Assembly: GCA_016869975.1 (NCBI GenBank)
Contig: VGCZ01000017.1
Coordinates: 39,701-103,700, forward strand
Direction of reading: 5' to 3'
Length of the DNA: 64,000 nt
From: Alphaproteobacteria bacterium
GTDB lineage: Bacteria; Pseudomonadota; Alphaproteobacteria; Reyranellales; Reyranellaceae
Part shown: piece after piece, positions 45,614 to 54,284 of the stretch
How the letters are laid out: each line of letters begins with the position of its first letter
How positions within the stretch are numbered: the first letter of the stretch is position 1
Notes under the pieces: generated by a model
Told to the model about the DNA's origin: nothing
Databases searched by the model: none
Seen by the model: the letters and a program-made list of their open reading frames with translations, nothing else
Made by a program: the position numbers and the translations under genes

Positions 45614-47413
45614 TCAGCGGTCCTCGATCCGGCGCACGATCGTCGCGATCTCGCCGGGCGCGAAGACCGGCAGCGAGCAGGCGCCATTGGCGCAGGCGAA
45701 GGCTGCGGCCTGCGGCAGATCGGGATACTCGACATCGGGGTTGGGCATCGGCCCTTCGCGCTTGTCGATCCATTCGATGCGCAGGTAGCGCGTCGGGTAA
45801 CGGCGCGCCGCGGCGTAGAGCGCGCGCGCCTCGGGATCGTCCTTGCGGCCCATGATGGTGACATGCATGGGCTCGCGCGACAGCTCGGCGTCGGCCAGCG
45901 CCGCGCCCGGAAGCACGATGTCGTTGACCGCCAGCGCCACCAGCCAGGCCATCCCGTGGCGCGCCGCCGCGTCGAAGGCCGTCTCGCCGCTGTAGTGGCG
46001 CGCGAGGTTGAGGAAGCGCACGACGCCGACGTTCTCGTCGATCTGCTTCACCGGCTTGCGCAGCACGCCGATCGCCTTCGGATCGGGCTGACGAACGACG
46101 AAGCCGCCGTCAGCGTCGCGGAACTGTGTGTCGATGGCGCGCGCGACCTCGATCGCCAGGGTCAGCCAGCGCCGCTCGCCGGTTGAGCGCCACAGCGCAA
46201 GCGCCGCCTCGCCGATCGCCAGCGTGTCGCCGAGATGCGTGTCGTCGTCGGTCGCACGGGCGTGGCCGAAGGCGCGGTTGGGCGCCCGGCGATGCGTCAC
46301 CGCCCAGTCGACGGCGCGGATCGCGGCGTCGAGATAGGCGGCCTCGCCGGTTACGTCGTGCAGCGTCGCCAACGCCGCGGCGGCCCAGCCGGTCTCGCGG
46401 GCGTAGAGATTGCGATCGATGGTCGGCTCACGGCCGAGCTTGCGGCGGCCAGCGTCGTCGAGGGGGTAGAACACCTTGCCGGTGATCGCGCGGTCGAGAT
46501 CGGCGTCCTGGCTGACATAGAACGCACCCTCGGGCGATCGCATCCGCTCCATCAGCCAGCGCGCGATGTCGCGCGCGGCGGCAAGGTCGGCGGTGTTGCT
46601 GTCGATCTGGTAGGCGAGCACGTAGGCCCGGATCGCGTCGCGCTGGATGTTCAGCAGCTTCTCGTAATGCGGCGAGGACCAATCGAGCGTGTCGGAATAC
46701 TGGTACATGCCGCCCCACGCGGGGTCGATCAGCCGGCGCGCGCCATCGAGCGTCTTGCGCGTGACCGACGCGAAGAAGGCGCGATCGACGTTGCGCTTCA
46801 GCGCGCGGCCACGATCGAGCGTGTACTCCAGCGTGTCGGCGTGGATGAAGCGATGCACCCGGCCGAAGCCGCCGTTCTCCACGTCGAGCTGTCCGCGGAA
46901 GCTCGCCTCGAGCTTGCGCCGTGTCTCCTCGTCGAGCGCGTGGCGGCCGGCGTCGGCTTTCGCATCGAGGCCGGAGGCGGGCAGGGCCGAGGGATCCTCG
47001 ATCACCGCGACCAGCAGCCTGGCGAAGAGCTCGGGCGGCAGGTAGCCCTGTCGCCTGAAGATCTCGTTGCCATCCTTGTCGAACATGATGGTCGCCGGCC
47101 AGCCCCAGTTCTCGTAGCGATAGGACAGCTCGGGGTGGGAATCCTGGTCGACGCGCACCGGGATGTACTTCTCGCCGATCAGCTTCAGCACGGCGGGATC
47201 GCGATAGGTCGTGCCCTCCATGACGTGGCACCAATGGCACCAGACGGCCGCCATGTGCAGCACGATGTAGCGGTTCTCCCGCGCGGCGCGCTCGAAGATC
47301 GCCGGGCTCCACTGCTGCCAGCCGATGGGGTGCGTCTTGGGGTCCTCGCCCGCCCGCGACGGGGCGGCGAGCAGCAGGGTGGCCAATGCCAGCAGGAGTC
47401 GAAACGCGCGCAT
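45614..47413 (-). CDS. DUF255 thioredoxin-domain protein (YyaL/spermatogenesis-associated 20 type), exported
   Basis: The 599-residue protein has a signal peptide (L-L-L-A-L-A-T-L-L-L-A-A-P-S-R-A) and then the DUF255 redox motif A-A-V-W-C-H-W-C-H-V-M (about residues 55-65). A long alpha/alpha-barrel region of glycosidase-like repeats follows. The final 60 residues have two cysteines (F-A-C-A-N-G-A-C-S). Cytosolic relatives are common; an exported form suggests a periplasmic thiol function. Substrate is unknown. Confidence 0.87.
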   Translation of the reverse strand: MRAFRLLLALATLLLAAPSRAGEDPKTHPIGWQQWSPAIFERAARENRYIVLHMAAVWCHWCHVMEGTTYRDPAVLKLIGEKYIPVRVDQDSHPELSYRYENWGWPATIMFDKDGNEIFRRQGYLPPELFARLLVAVIEDPSALPASGLDAKADAGRHALDEETRRKLEASFRGQLDVENGGFGRVHRFIHADTLEYTLDRGRALKRNVDRAFFASVTRKTLDGARRLIDPAWGGMYQYSDTLDWSSPHYEKLLNIQRDAIRAYVLAYQIDSNTADLAAARDIARWLMERMRSPEGAFYVSQDADLDRAITGKVFYPLDDAGRRKLGREPTIDRNLYARETGWAAAALATLHDVTGEAAYLDAAIRAVDWAVTHRRAPNRAFGHARATDDDTHLGDTLAIGEAALALWRSTGERRWLTLAIEVARAIDTQFRDADGGFVVRQPDPKAIGVLRKPVKQIDENVGVVRFLNLARHYSGETAFDAAARHGMAWLVALAVNDIVLPGAALADAELSREPMHVTIMGRKDDPEARALYAAARRYPTRYLRIEWIDKREGPMPNPDVEYPDLPQAAAFACANGACSLPVFAPGEIATIVRRIEDR

Positions 47414-47487
47414 CCGGTCCCTCGCGATCGTGACAGGCAGGATACGCGCGGCGGGGTCGCGCCGACGCCCTGGTCACGCGCTGTTGA

Positions 47488-47898
47488 TCAGCCCTGAGGC
47501 GGGAACTCGGGGAACACCGGCAGGCCGTCGGCGAACTTCATCCACGGCAGGCGTCGGCTGTCCCAGTAGTGCAGCTGCGGCGGGATCGCCGCCGGGTCGT
47601 CGAGGCTGCCGATGGTCAGATCGATCAGGCCGGGGATGAAGCTGGCGGTGAAGCTGAGCGGCGTCCCGCAATGCGGGCAGAAGCCGCGCCTGCCTTCCGA
47701 CGAGGAGGCGTAGGTCTTGGGCTTTTCCTTGGGAAACTCAACCTGGTCCTCGGCGAACATCGCCCAGGCCACGGCCGGCGCGCCGCCGGCGCGGCGACAC
47801 ATCGAGCAGTGGCAGATCGCGGCGAAGACCGGCTCGCCGCTGATCCGGTAGCGCACGGCGCCGCATTGGCAGCCGCCTTCGAGCGTTCGTGTCGCCAT
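47488..47898 (-). CDS. GFA-family (glutathione-dependent formaldehyde-activating) zinc protein
   Basis: The 136-residue protein has G-G-C-Q-C-G-A-V-R-Y, C-H-C-S-M-C-R-R-A-G-G and F-C-P-H-C-G-T-P-L, the two zinc sites of the GFA fold. Family members bind glutathione adducts; most are uncharacterised. ATG 47898 follows AGGAGGA. It lies between the DUF255 and DUF962 genes on the same strand. Confidence 0.9.
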   Translation of the reverse strand: MATRTLEGGCQCGAVRYRISGEPVFAAICHCSMCRRAGGAPAVAWAMFAEDQVEFPKEKPKTYASSSEGRRGFCPHCGTPLSFTASFIPGLIDLTIGSLDDPAAIPPQLHYWDSRRLPWMKFADGLPVFPEFPPQG

Positions 47899-47936
47899 GG
47901 GCTCCTCCTGATTCGGGTAGGGCGGAAAACGCCTGG

Positions 47937-48272
47937 TCAGGGCGAGCGAATCTGGTGCTTCATCAGTTCCTTGCCCAGCTGGCCCGATACGAACAGCCCT
48001 AACATCTTGTAGTCGGAGATCAGCGACCAGACGGGATAGGTGAAGGTCGCGGGACGGTTCTTCTCGACGAAGAAATGCGCGATCCAGGCCGGCGCGTAGC
48101 CGAACACCGGTACCGCCAGCAGCCACCACCAGTTCTGGGTGGCGATCGCCCAGACCAGCACCAGCGGGGCCAGTACCGTGCCGACGTAATGGATGCCGCG
48201 CGTCTCGGGCTTGGCGTGCTCGCGCAGATAGAACGGCCAGAACTCGGCGTAGGTCTGCAGCTTGCCGGCCAT
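47937..48272 (-). CDS. DUF962/Mpo1-like membrane protein
   Basis: This 111-residue protein opens Y-A-E-F-W-P-F-Y-L-R-E-H and has G-I-H-Y-V-G-T, two membrane segments and H-F-F-V-E-K-N-R-P-A-T-F, the Mpo1 pattern. Yeast Mpo1 is an iron-dependent dioxygenase for 2-hydroxy fatty acids; conserved histidines here suggest the same chemistry. GGAGG precedes ATG 48272. Confidence 0.85.
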   Translation of the reverse strand: MAGKLQTYAEFWPFYLREHAKPETRGIHYVGTVLAPLVLVWAIATQNWWWLLAVPVFGYAPAWIAHFFVEKNRPATFTYPVWSLISDYKMLGLFVSGQLGKELMKHQIRSP

Positions 48273-48377
48273 CGCGGGCCTCCTGGAGGTCTTGCCGGTC
48301 AATGTCGTCGCTGGTGGCCGGCTTGCCAACCCCCTGGCGCGCGGGTAAACCGCCGGCTCTCATCAGGAGCGTCAGTC

Positions 48378-49406
48378 ATGGGCTACAAGGTCGCCATCGT
48401 CGGCGCCACCGGCAATGTCGGTCGCGAGTTCCTCAACATCCTCGCCGAGCGCCAGTTCCCGGCGGACGAGATCGTTCCGCTGGCCTCCTCGCGGTCGGTC
48501 GGCAAGGAGGTCTCCTTCGGCGAGTCCGGGAAGCTGAAGGTGCGCGATCTGGCGACCTACGACTTCAAGGGCATCGACATCGTGCTGTCCTCGCCCGGCG
48601 CCAAGGTCTCGGCCGAGAGCAGCCCGCGCGCCGCCAAGGCCGGCGCCGTGGTGATCGACAACACCTCGTATTTCCGCATGGACCCCGACGTGCCGCTGGT
48701 CGTGCCGGAGGTCAACCCGCAGGCCATCGCCGGCTGGACCCGGAAGGGCATCATCGCCAATCCCAATTGCTCGACCATCCAGATGGTCGTGGCGCTCAAG
48801 CCCCTGCACGACGCCGCGACGATCACCCGCGTGGTGGTGTCGACCTACCAGTCGGTCTCGGGCGCCGGCAAGGAAGGGCTCGACGAGCTGCATGCCCAAT
48901 CCAAGGGTATCTTCGTCGCCAACCCGGTCGAGCCGAAGAAGTTCACCAAGCCCATCGCCTTCAACGTCATCCCGCATATCGACGTGTTCATGGACGACGG
49001 CTCGACCAAGGAAGAGTGGAAGATGGTGGTCGAGACCAAGAAGATCCTCGATCCCCGGATCAAGGTGACCGCCACCTGCGTGCGCGTGCCGGTCTTCGTC
49101 GGCCACTCCGAGGCGGTGAACATGGAGTTCGAGCGGCCGATCGACGAAACCGAGGCGCGCGCCATCCTGTCGCGCGCCAAGGGCGTGCGCGTGCTCGATC
49201 GGCGCGAGGACGGCGGCTACGTCACCCCGGCCGAGATCGCCGGCGAGGACGGTGTCTTCGTCAGCCGCATCCGCGCCGACGCGACGATCGAGAACGGCCT
49301 CAACATGTGGGTGGTCAGCGACAACGTGCGCAAGGGCGCCGCGCTCAACGCCATCGAGATCGCCGAGCACATGATCAAGGGCGAGATGGTGCGCAAGGCG
49401 GCGTAG
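48378..49406 (+). CDS. asd: Aspartate-semialdehyde dehydrogenase
   Basis: The 342-residue enzyme reduces aspartyl phosphate to the semialdehyde for lysine, DAP, threonine and methionine. It has V-G-A-T-G-N-V-G-R-E, the catalytic I-A-N-P-N-C-S-T (Cys131) and the later V-F-V-G-H-S-E-A-V-N. AGGAGC lies 8 bases before ATG 48378. It feeds the DapF step encoded 23 kb upstream. Confidence 0.97.
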   Translation: MGYKVAIVGATGNVGREFLNILAERQFPADEIVPLASSRSVGKEVSFGESGKLKVRDLATYDFKGIDIVLSSPGAKVSAESSPRAAKAGAVVIDNTSYFRMDPDVPLVVPEVNPQAIAGWTRKGIIANPNCSTIQMVVALKPLHDAATITRVVVSTYQSVSGAGKEGLDELHAQSKGIFVANPVEPKKFTKPIAFNVIPHIDVFMDDGSTKEEWKMVVETKKILDPRIKVTATCVRVPVFVGHSEAVNMEFERPIDETEARAILSRAKGVRVLDRREDGGYVTPAEIAGEDGVFVSRIRADATIENGLNMWVVSDNVRKGAALNAIEIAEHMIKGEMVRKAA

Positions 49407-49415
49407 CGCGTTCTG

Positions 49416-49441
49416 CCTCTCCCCGCGCGCGAGGAGAGAGG
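49416..49441. repeat. Family A palindrome, degenerate, doubling as ribosome site
   Basis: CCTCTCCCC-GCGCGC-GAGGAGAGAG is a worn copy after asd. Its right arm GAGGAGAGAGGG lies just before the start of the TPR gene and is the only Shine-Dalgarno-like sequence there. Confidence 0.65.
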
Positions 49442-49448
49442 GTACTCT

Positions 49449-50930
49449 GTGGTCATGTCCTCGTCTCCGACCGCGTTTTCGCCGCGCGGTATCGCACCCA
49501 TCGCGACTATTCCGTTGTTGCCGGCGGCGCCAAAGGCGCCGCAGCCCGGCCCGGCAGCCGCCGTCGACGTGAAGCGCTGGCTGCGCGAGGCCTTTGAAAA
49601 GCAGAAGAAGGACGACCTCGAGGGCGCGACGGTCGACTACCGCCGGGTGCTGGCGGCGCAGCCGACCAACCGCATCGCCTGGGGCAATCTCGGCGTCGTC
49701 TACCGCAAGGCCAAGAAGCCGGACATGGCGGTGGCCTGCTACATGCGCGCGCTGGAGGGCGACGAGGACAACGCCGGCGTGCTCGGCAATCTCGGCAACG
49801 CCTACAAGGATCTGGAGCGCTTCGACGAATCGCTGGCGGCGCACCAGCGCGCCATCGCGCTCGATCCGATGTCGGTCGGCCTGTTGCACAATTACGGCGT
49901 GGCCTTGTCGGAGGGCGGCATGCCGGTCGAGGCGCGGCGCGTCTTCGACCGCGTCCTGGAGATGGATCCCGATCACGTCGACACGCATTGGGACCGCGCC
50001 ATCTGCTCGTTGCGCCTGGGCGATTTCAGCCGCCAGGCCTGGGACGACTACGAATGGCGCTGGAAGCTGCAGGAGCTCGGCGACTACGTCGCGCCGACCA
50101 AGGCGCCGGTGTGGCGCGGCGAGAAGCTCGAGGGCCGTACGCTGCTGGTCTATTCCGAGCAGGGCTTCGGCGACACGCTCTTCGCGCTGCGCTACCTGCC
50201 GCGGCTCAAGGGCCTCGACGGCACCGTGATCCTGCGTTGCCAGCCCGACCTGATGCGGCTGGCGAAGGGCGTCGAGGGCTACGACGCGCTGGCCTCGGCC
50301 AAGGACCCGGCGCCCAGGCATGACCTGGCGTTGCCGATCATGAGCCTGTTGGGCCGCTACACGCGCTCGATCGACGACATCCTGCCGCCGGCCAAGCTCT
50401 CCATCCCCGCCGGCGCCGGCGCCAAGGCGCTGCCGCGTATTGCCGCGTCGGGCTCGAAGTTCAAGATCGGCATCGTCTGGTCGGGCAGCGTCACCTTCCG
50501 CGGCAATCTCAGGCGCGCCGTCACCCTGGACCGCTTCCTGCGCTTCGCCGAGGTGCCCGGCGTGCAGCTGTTCAGCCTGCAGAAGGGCCCGCCTTTCGAG
50601 GAGTACCGCTGGCTGGCGCCGCATCCGCTGGTCGTCGACCTCGGCTCGACCTTCGAGGATTTTGCCGACACCGCCGCCGCGTTGCGCCAGCTCGATCTGG
50701 TGCTGATGACCGATTCCTCGGTGGCGCATCTCGCCGGTAGCCTCGGCGTGCCGATCTGGGACCTGCTGAACTTCAACACCTACTGGATCTACTTCACGGA
50801 GCGCGAGGACTCGCCCTGGTACCCCTCGATGCGCCTGTTCCGGCAGAAGAAACCGGGCGATTGGGACGATGTCTTCGAGCGTGCGGCACGGGAGCTTTCG
50901 CGCCATGTCGCGGAGGTACGCCGCGGCTGA
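49449..50930 (+). CDS. TPR protein with glycosyltransferase-9-like C-terminal domain
   Basis: The 493-residue protein has four or five TPR units (about residues 45-190; A-W-G-N-L-G-V-V-Y-R-K-A and V-L-G-N-L-G-N-A-Y-K-D-L) and a C-terminal Rossmann-like part. The latter shows L-V-Y-S-E-Q-G-F-G-D-T, F-K-I-G-I-V-W-S-G-S and S-V-A-H-L-A-G-S-L-G-V-P, as in heptosyltransferase-like proteins. It may modify a cell-surface glycan or protein. The start is GTG 49449 or ATG 49455. A paralogue follows. Confidence 0.85.
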   Translation: MVMSSSPTAFSPRGIAPIATIPLLPAAPKAPQPGPAAAVDVKRWLREAFEKQKKDDLEGATVDYRRVLAAQPTNRIAWGNLGVVYRKAKKPDMAVACYMRALEGDEDNAGVLGNLGNAYKDLERFDESLAAHQRAIALDPMSVGLLHNYGVALSEGGMPVEARRVFDRVLEMDPDHVDTHWDRAICSLRLGDFSRQAWDDYEWRWKLQELGDYVAPTKAPVWRGEKLEGRTLLVYSEQGFGDTLFALRYLPRLKGLDGTVILRCQPDLMRLAKGVEGYDALASAKDPAPRHDLALPIMSLLGRYTRSIDDILPPAKLSIPAGAGAKALPRIAASGSKFKIGIVWSGSVTFRGNLRRAVTLDRFLRFAEVPGVQLFSLQKGPPFEEYRWLAPHPLVVDLGSTFEDFADTAAALRQLDLVLMTDSSVAHLAGSLGVPIWDLLNFNTYWIYFTEREDSPWYPSMRLFRQKKPGDWDDVFERAARELSRHVAEVRRG

Positions 50931-50987
50931 AACTCCGCACCACGGAATTTCCTCGCCGAATCCATCGGAATAGGGTGTAAACTTAGC

Positions 50988-52460
50988 GTGTCACTTCGGC
51001 TTCGCCGGAAAGAACAACGCACCGTGAAGGATAACTCGGCCCTGGACGACGGTGACGTCGCTATCGCGTCGGCCGAACAGCCGCATGTGCTGTTCCGCAA
51101 CGAGGACGAAAGCTTCCAACAGCAGGTGCGGCTGGCGGCGGCGGCGCAGCGCGCCGGCCGGCTCGAGGAGGCGATCAGCGCCTATCTGCGCCTGCTGGCG
51201 GTCAAGCCCTACAATGCCGAGCTGCACAACAATCTGGGCGTGGCGCTGCGCCTGATGGGGAAGCTGGATGCCGCCATCGCCCACCACCGTCAGTCGCTCG
51301 AGCTAGACCCAGACAATGCGGCGTTGCACAGCAATCTTGGCAACGCGCTGCGTGTCGCGAGCCGCACCCGCGAGGCGGTGCGCCATCACCTGCAGGCGGT
51401 GTCGCTGAAGCCCGACTACGCCGAGGGCTTCTTCAATCTCGGCCTCTGCCTGCGCGACCTCGGCCGCTCCGACGAGGCGCTGGCCTGTCTGTCCAGGGCG
51501 CTGACGCTCAGCCCGCAGAACAAGCGCGCGCGCGTCGAGATCGCCATCACGAGGCTGGCGCAGGGCGACCTGGCTCGCGGCTTCGACGAGTACGAGTTGC
51601 GCAAGCAGCTCGACGACGTGCCGGCGCCGGAGTTCCGCCAGCCGGCCTGGACCGGCGACGATCCCAAGGGCAAGCGCATCCTGCTCTATCCCGAGCAGGG
51701 CCTGGCCGACGTACTGATGTTCGTGCGCTACGCGCGCGCTGAAGCACCGCGGCGCCTCGGTCATCGTGCTGTGCCAGGCGCTGCTCAAGGAGCTGCTGAC
51801 GCGGCTCGACTATCTCGACGGCGTGGTCGCCGAGGGCGAGCAGCTGCCGGCGTTCGCGACCTGCACGCCTCGCTGCTGTCGCTGCCGCATCTGTGCGGCG
51901 GCGATCTGCCGATGGCTGGCGGGAGCGAGCCCTACCTGCTGCCGCCCGAGCGCGGGCGCATCAAGCTCGGCCGCCTGCCGCGCGCCAAGCTGCGCGTCGG
52001 CATCTACTGGGCGGCGATGCCCGGCCAGGCGCTCGACCGCCAGCGCTCGGTGCCCTTCCCGCACTTCATGGCGCTGGCCGGCGATCCCGAGATCCTGTTC
52101 TTCAGCCTGCAGGGCGGCGCGCACCAGAAGGACATCCAGGCGCATGGCGCCAGCGGCCTGGTGCACGATGTCGGTCGCGGCATCTTCGATTTCGCCGAGG
52201 CGGCGAGCGCGCTGGAGCAGCTCGACCTGCTGGTGACGATCGACGCGCCGATCGCCCATCTCGGCGCCGGCATGGGCATGCCGACCTGGTTGCTGCTGCC
52301 CACCGTGCCGGACTGGCGCTGGCAGCAGGGCCGCGGGGACAGCCCCTGGTATCCCAGCCTGCGCCTCTTCCGTCAGACCACATCAGGCGATTGGGACCCG
52401 GTGTTCGCGCAGCTCGCGGCGGAACTGGAGAGGTTGAAAGTGACCATTCCGCGGGCGTAG
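50988..52460 (+). CDS. TPR-glycosyltransferase-like protein with two compensating frame changes
   Basis: This 490-codon frame is a paralogue of the upstream gene: TPR units at about residues 45-190, then L-L-Y-P-E-Q-G-L-A-D-V and later L-R-V-G-I-Y-W-A and D-A-P-I-A-H-L-G-A-G-M-G-M. Between 51739 and 51857 the frame encodes an arginine-rich nonsense stretch. The +1 frame there instead gives the expected L-K-H-R-G-A-S-V-I-V-L-C-Q-A-L-L and L-P-A-F. Loss of two bases in the GCGCGC run near 51738 and gain of two near 51856 would explain it. The start is GTG 50988 or GTG 51024. Function may be impaired, unless the sequence is in error. Confidence 0.8.
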   Translation: MSLRLRRKEQRTVKDNSALDDGDVAIASAEQPHVLFRNEDESFQQQVRLAAAAQRAGRLEEAISAYLRLLAVKPYNAELHNNLGVALRLMGKLDAAIAHHRQSLELDPDNAALHSNLGNALRVASRTREAVRHHLQAVSLKPDYAEGFFNLGLCLRDLGRSDEALACLSRALTLSPQNKRARVEIAITRLAQGDLARGFDEYELRKQLDDVPAPEFRQPAWTGDDPKGKRILLYPEQGLADVLMFVRYARAEAPRRLGHRAVPGAAQGAADAARLSRRRGRRGRAAAGVRDLHASLLSLPHLCGGDLPMAGGSEPYLLPPERGRIKLGRLPRAKLRVGIYWAAMPGQALDRQRSVPFPHFMALAGDPEILFFSLQGGAHQKDIQAHGASGLVHDVGRGIFDFAEAASALEQLDLLVTIDAPIAHLGAGMGMPTWLLLPTVPDWRWQQGRGDSPWYPSLRLFRQTTSGDWDPVFAQLAAELERLKVTIPRA

Positions 52461-52488
52461 GAAATTTGGTCGGGGCGCGCCCCCAGCT

Positions 52489-53556
52489 CTACACCGCCGT
52501 GAAATCCGGCGGCGGGTAGTAGGGCTTGTCGCCCAGCGCGTGGACGCGTTGCCAGAAGCCGGGGCCGCTGGCCTTGCCGACCTCCACCAGGTCGGCCGCC
52601 TGGCGCCACATGTTCCACGAGTCCGGATGCAGCCGGCTGGCTTCGCCCAGATGCTTGTCGGCCTCCGCCACGCGGCCTTGAGCGCGTAGCCAGACGCCGA
52701 GCCGGAAATGCGCGTGCGCCCGTGCGATCTCCGGCGTGTTCGCCGGCAGGCGCTTGCGCGCGGCGTCGGCCGGCAGCGCGTGCGCGCCCGTCCTCGCCCA
52801 GGCCTTGACGGCGTCGAGGTAGGCCACGCGCGCGGCATTGCGCGCCGCCTGGTCCTCGGGCGTCATGGTGCGCGTCTTCAGGTCCATGCGGCGGAAATGA
52901 TCCGTCGAGCCGGTCGTCTCGGGCGGGCGCACCATGCGGCCGGTCTCGTCGATCCACACCGATTGCGGCACGTTGACCATGCCGTAGAGATCGGCGACGC
53001 GATGGTCGGTGTCGATCAGGCACCAGTACTCGGCCTTGGCCGCCTCGATCCATTGCCGCGCGTGCTCCGCGCCGCGGCTCTCCTCGGCGATGGCGACGAT
53101 CATCGCGCCGGTGTCCTTGATATCGCTGTACAGTTGCTGCCACACGGGCAAGTCGAACCGGCAGCCTCACCAACTGGCCCAGGTGGCCAGGAACACCTTG
53201 CGGCCGCGCAGCGAGGAGAGCGTGTGCGGCTTGCCCGCGAGATCGGGCAGGGTGAAGTCGGGCGCTTCGAGCCCCTCCAGCGCGGCGCGGCGCGCGTCCA
53301 CGCCAGTGCCCAGCATCCAGGCATCGCCCGCCTCGCTCGACAGCACCGGGTTGCCGAGATGGCGCCAGAAGGCCGCGAGATCGACGCGGCCGCCCTGCGC
53401 CATGCCCTCAGGCAACGGCACGCAGATCTCGTCGTGGCACATGCCTTCGGGCTTGAGCGTCCAGCCGACGGCGCGCTCGGCATCGGCGGCGCTGACACGC
53501 AGGCCGTCGCTGGCGTCGACCCGCGCGTCGCCGCGGTCGGTGAGAATCGTCGTCAT
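52489..53556 (-). CDS. ResA/TlpA-like redoxin with in-frame UGA, candidate selenoprotein
   Basis: From ATG 53556 (GGGAGGAA 7-8 bases upstream) 129 codons encode an N-terminal part (C-H-D-E-I-C-V-P-L-P) and the start of a redoxin domain (F-T-L-P-D-L-A-G-K, then V-F-L-A-T-W-A-S-W). TGA at 53167-53169 falls at the redox position. The same frame runs on for 225 codons to a stop at 52489: G-C-R-F-D-L-P-V-W-Q-Q-L-Y, V-P-Q-S-V-W-I-D and a TPR-like tail (F-R-L-G-V-W-L-R-A-Q-G-R). A cysteine or selenocysteine is expected after W-A-S-W. A hairpin follows the UGA at SECIS-like distance. Selenocysteine 130 with Cys132 is my preferred reading; a Cys-to-stop mutation is the alternative. Confidence 0.72.
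53133..53158 (-). other. SECIS-like hairpin downstream of the redoxin UGA
   Basis: On the mRNA, the loop CGUGU is closed by UGCC/GGCA and a lower interrupted helix (GUU/AAC and G-C pairs). The apical loop begins 20 bases after the UGA and has G at its second position, in the range described for bacterial SECIS elements. A rival, tighter stem GCTGCC/GGCAGC starts two bases after the UGA. The call is structural inference by eye. Confidence 0.45.
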
Positions 53557-53581
53557 GGTGGGTTCCTCCCGTCGTGCGCGC

Positions 53582-54274
53582 TCAGTTCAGTCCCAGCGCG
53601 TCGCCGAACCAGCGCCAGTTGATCGGAATCACCGAGATCGCCGCGGCGGCGCCGAAGCCGGCCAGCGCGATGCCCGAGACGCGGTTGAGCCAGATCAGGC
53701 CGCCGCCGGTGAACCACACGCGCGCCACCCATGCGATGCCGCAGAGCGACGTCCACCAGGCGAAGGCGCCGACGAACACGGCGGCGATCAGCACCAGCGC
53801 CGCGGTCAGATCGCTGCCGACGTTGCTCAAGCCGCGGCTGGCGAAGACCGCGCCGAAAGCCATCACCGTCAACGGATTGAACACGGTGATGAAGAAGCTC
53901 GAGCTCATGAAACGCAGGGTGGTGAGATAGGGATGCGCGCGGTCGGCGGCCACCGGATCGCCGACGCTGGGCGGGCGATGGGTGATGTAGGACCATCCCA
54001 TGATGCACAGCACGATGCCGCCGACGCCGCGAATCCATTGCTCGTTGCGCACGATGAAGTCGTTGACGAACGTCAGGCCGAACGCCGCCGCCGCGCCGAA
54101 CAACGTGTCGCCCAAGGAGGCGCCGATACCGGTGACCACGCCGGCGACGATGCCGTTCGAGATCGTGCGGCGTACGCAGAGAATGGCCGCGGGACCGACC
54201 GGCACGGCGATGAGGAAACCGATGATGGCGCCCTCGATGAAGAGCAGCAGGGGGTCGACTCCCGATCCCGACAC
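53582..54274 (-). CDS. LysE/RhtB-family exporter
   Basis: The 230-residue protein has six membrane segments and the LysE opening G-F-L-I-A-V-P-V-G-P-A-A-I-L-C-V-R, then F-I-T-V-F-N-P-L-T. It exports an amino acid or similar solute across the inner membrane. GTG 54274 is preferred because it leaves 10 bases to pdxY and keeps the family N-terminus; ATG 54310 would overlap pdxY. It lies between pdxY and the redoxin on the same strand, so the three may form one unit. Confidence 0.87.
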   Translation of the reverse strand: MSGSGVDPLLLFIEGAIIGFLIAVPVGPAAILCVRRTISNGIVAGVVTGIGASLGDTLFGAAAAFGLTFVNDFIVRNEQWIRGVGGIVLCIMGWSYITHRPPSVGDPVAADRAHPYLTTLRFMSSSFFITVFNPLTVMAFGAVFASRGLSNVGSDLTAALVLIAAVFVGAFAWWTSLCGIAWVARVWFTGGGLIWLNRVSGIALAGFGAAAAISVIPINWRWFGDALGLN

Positions 54275-54284
54275 GCGCCGCGCC

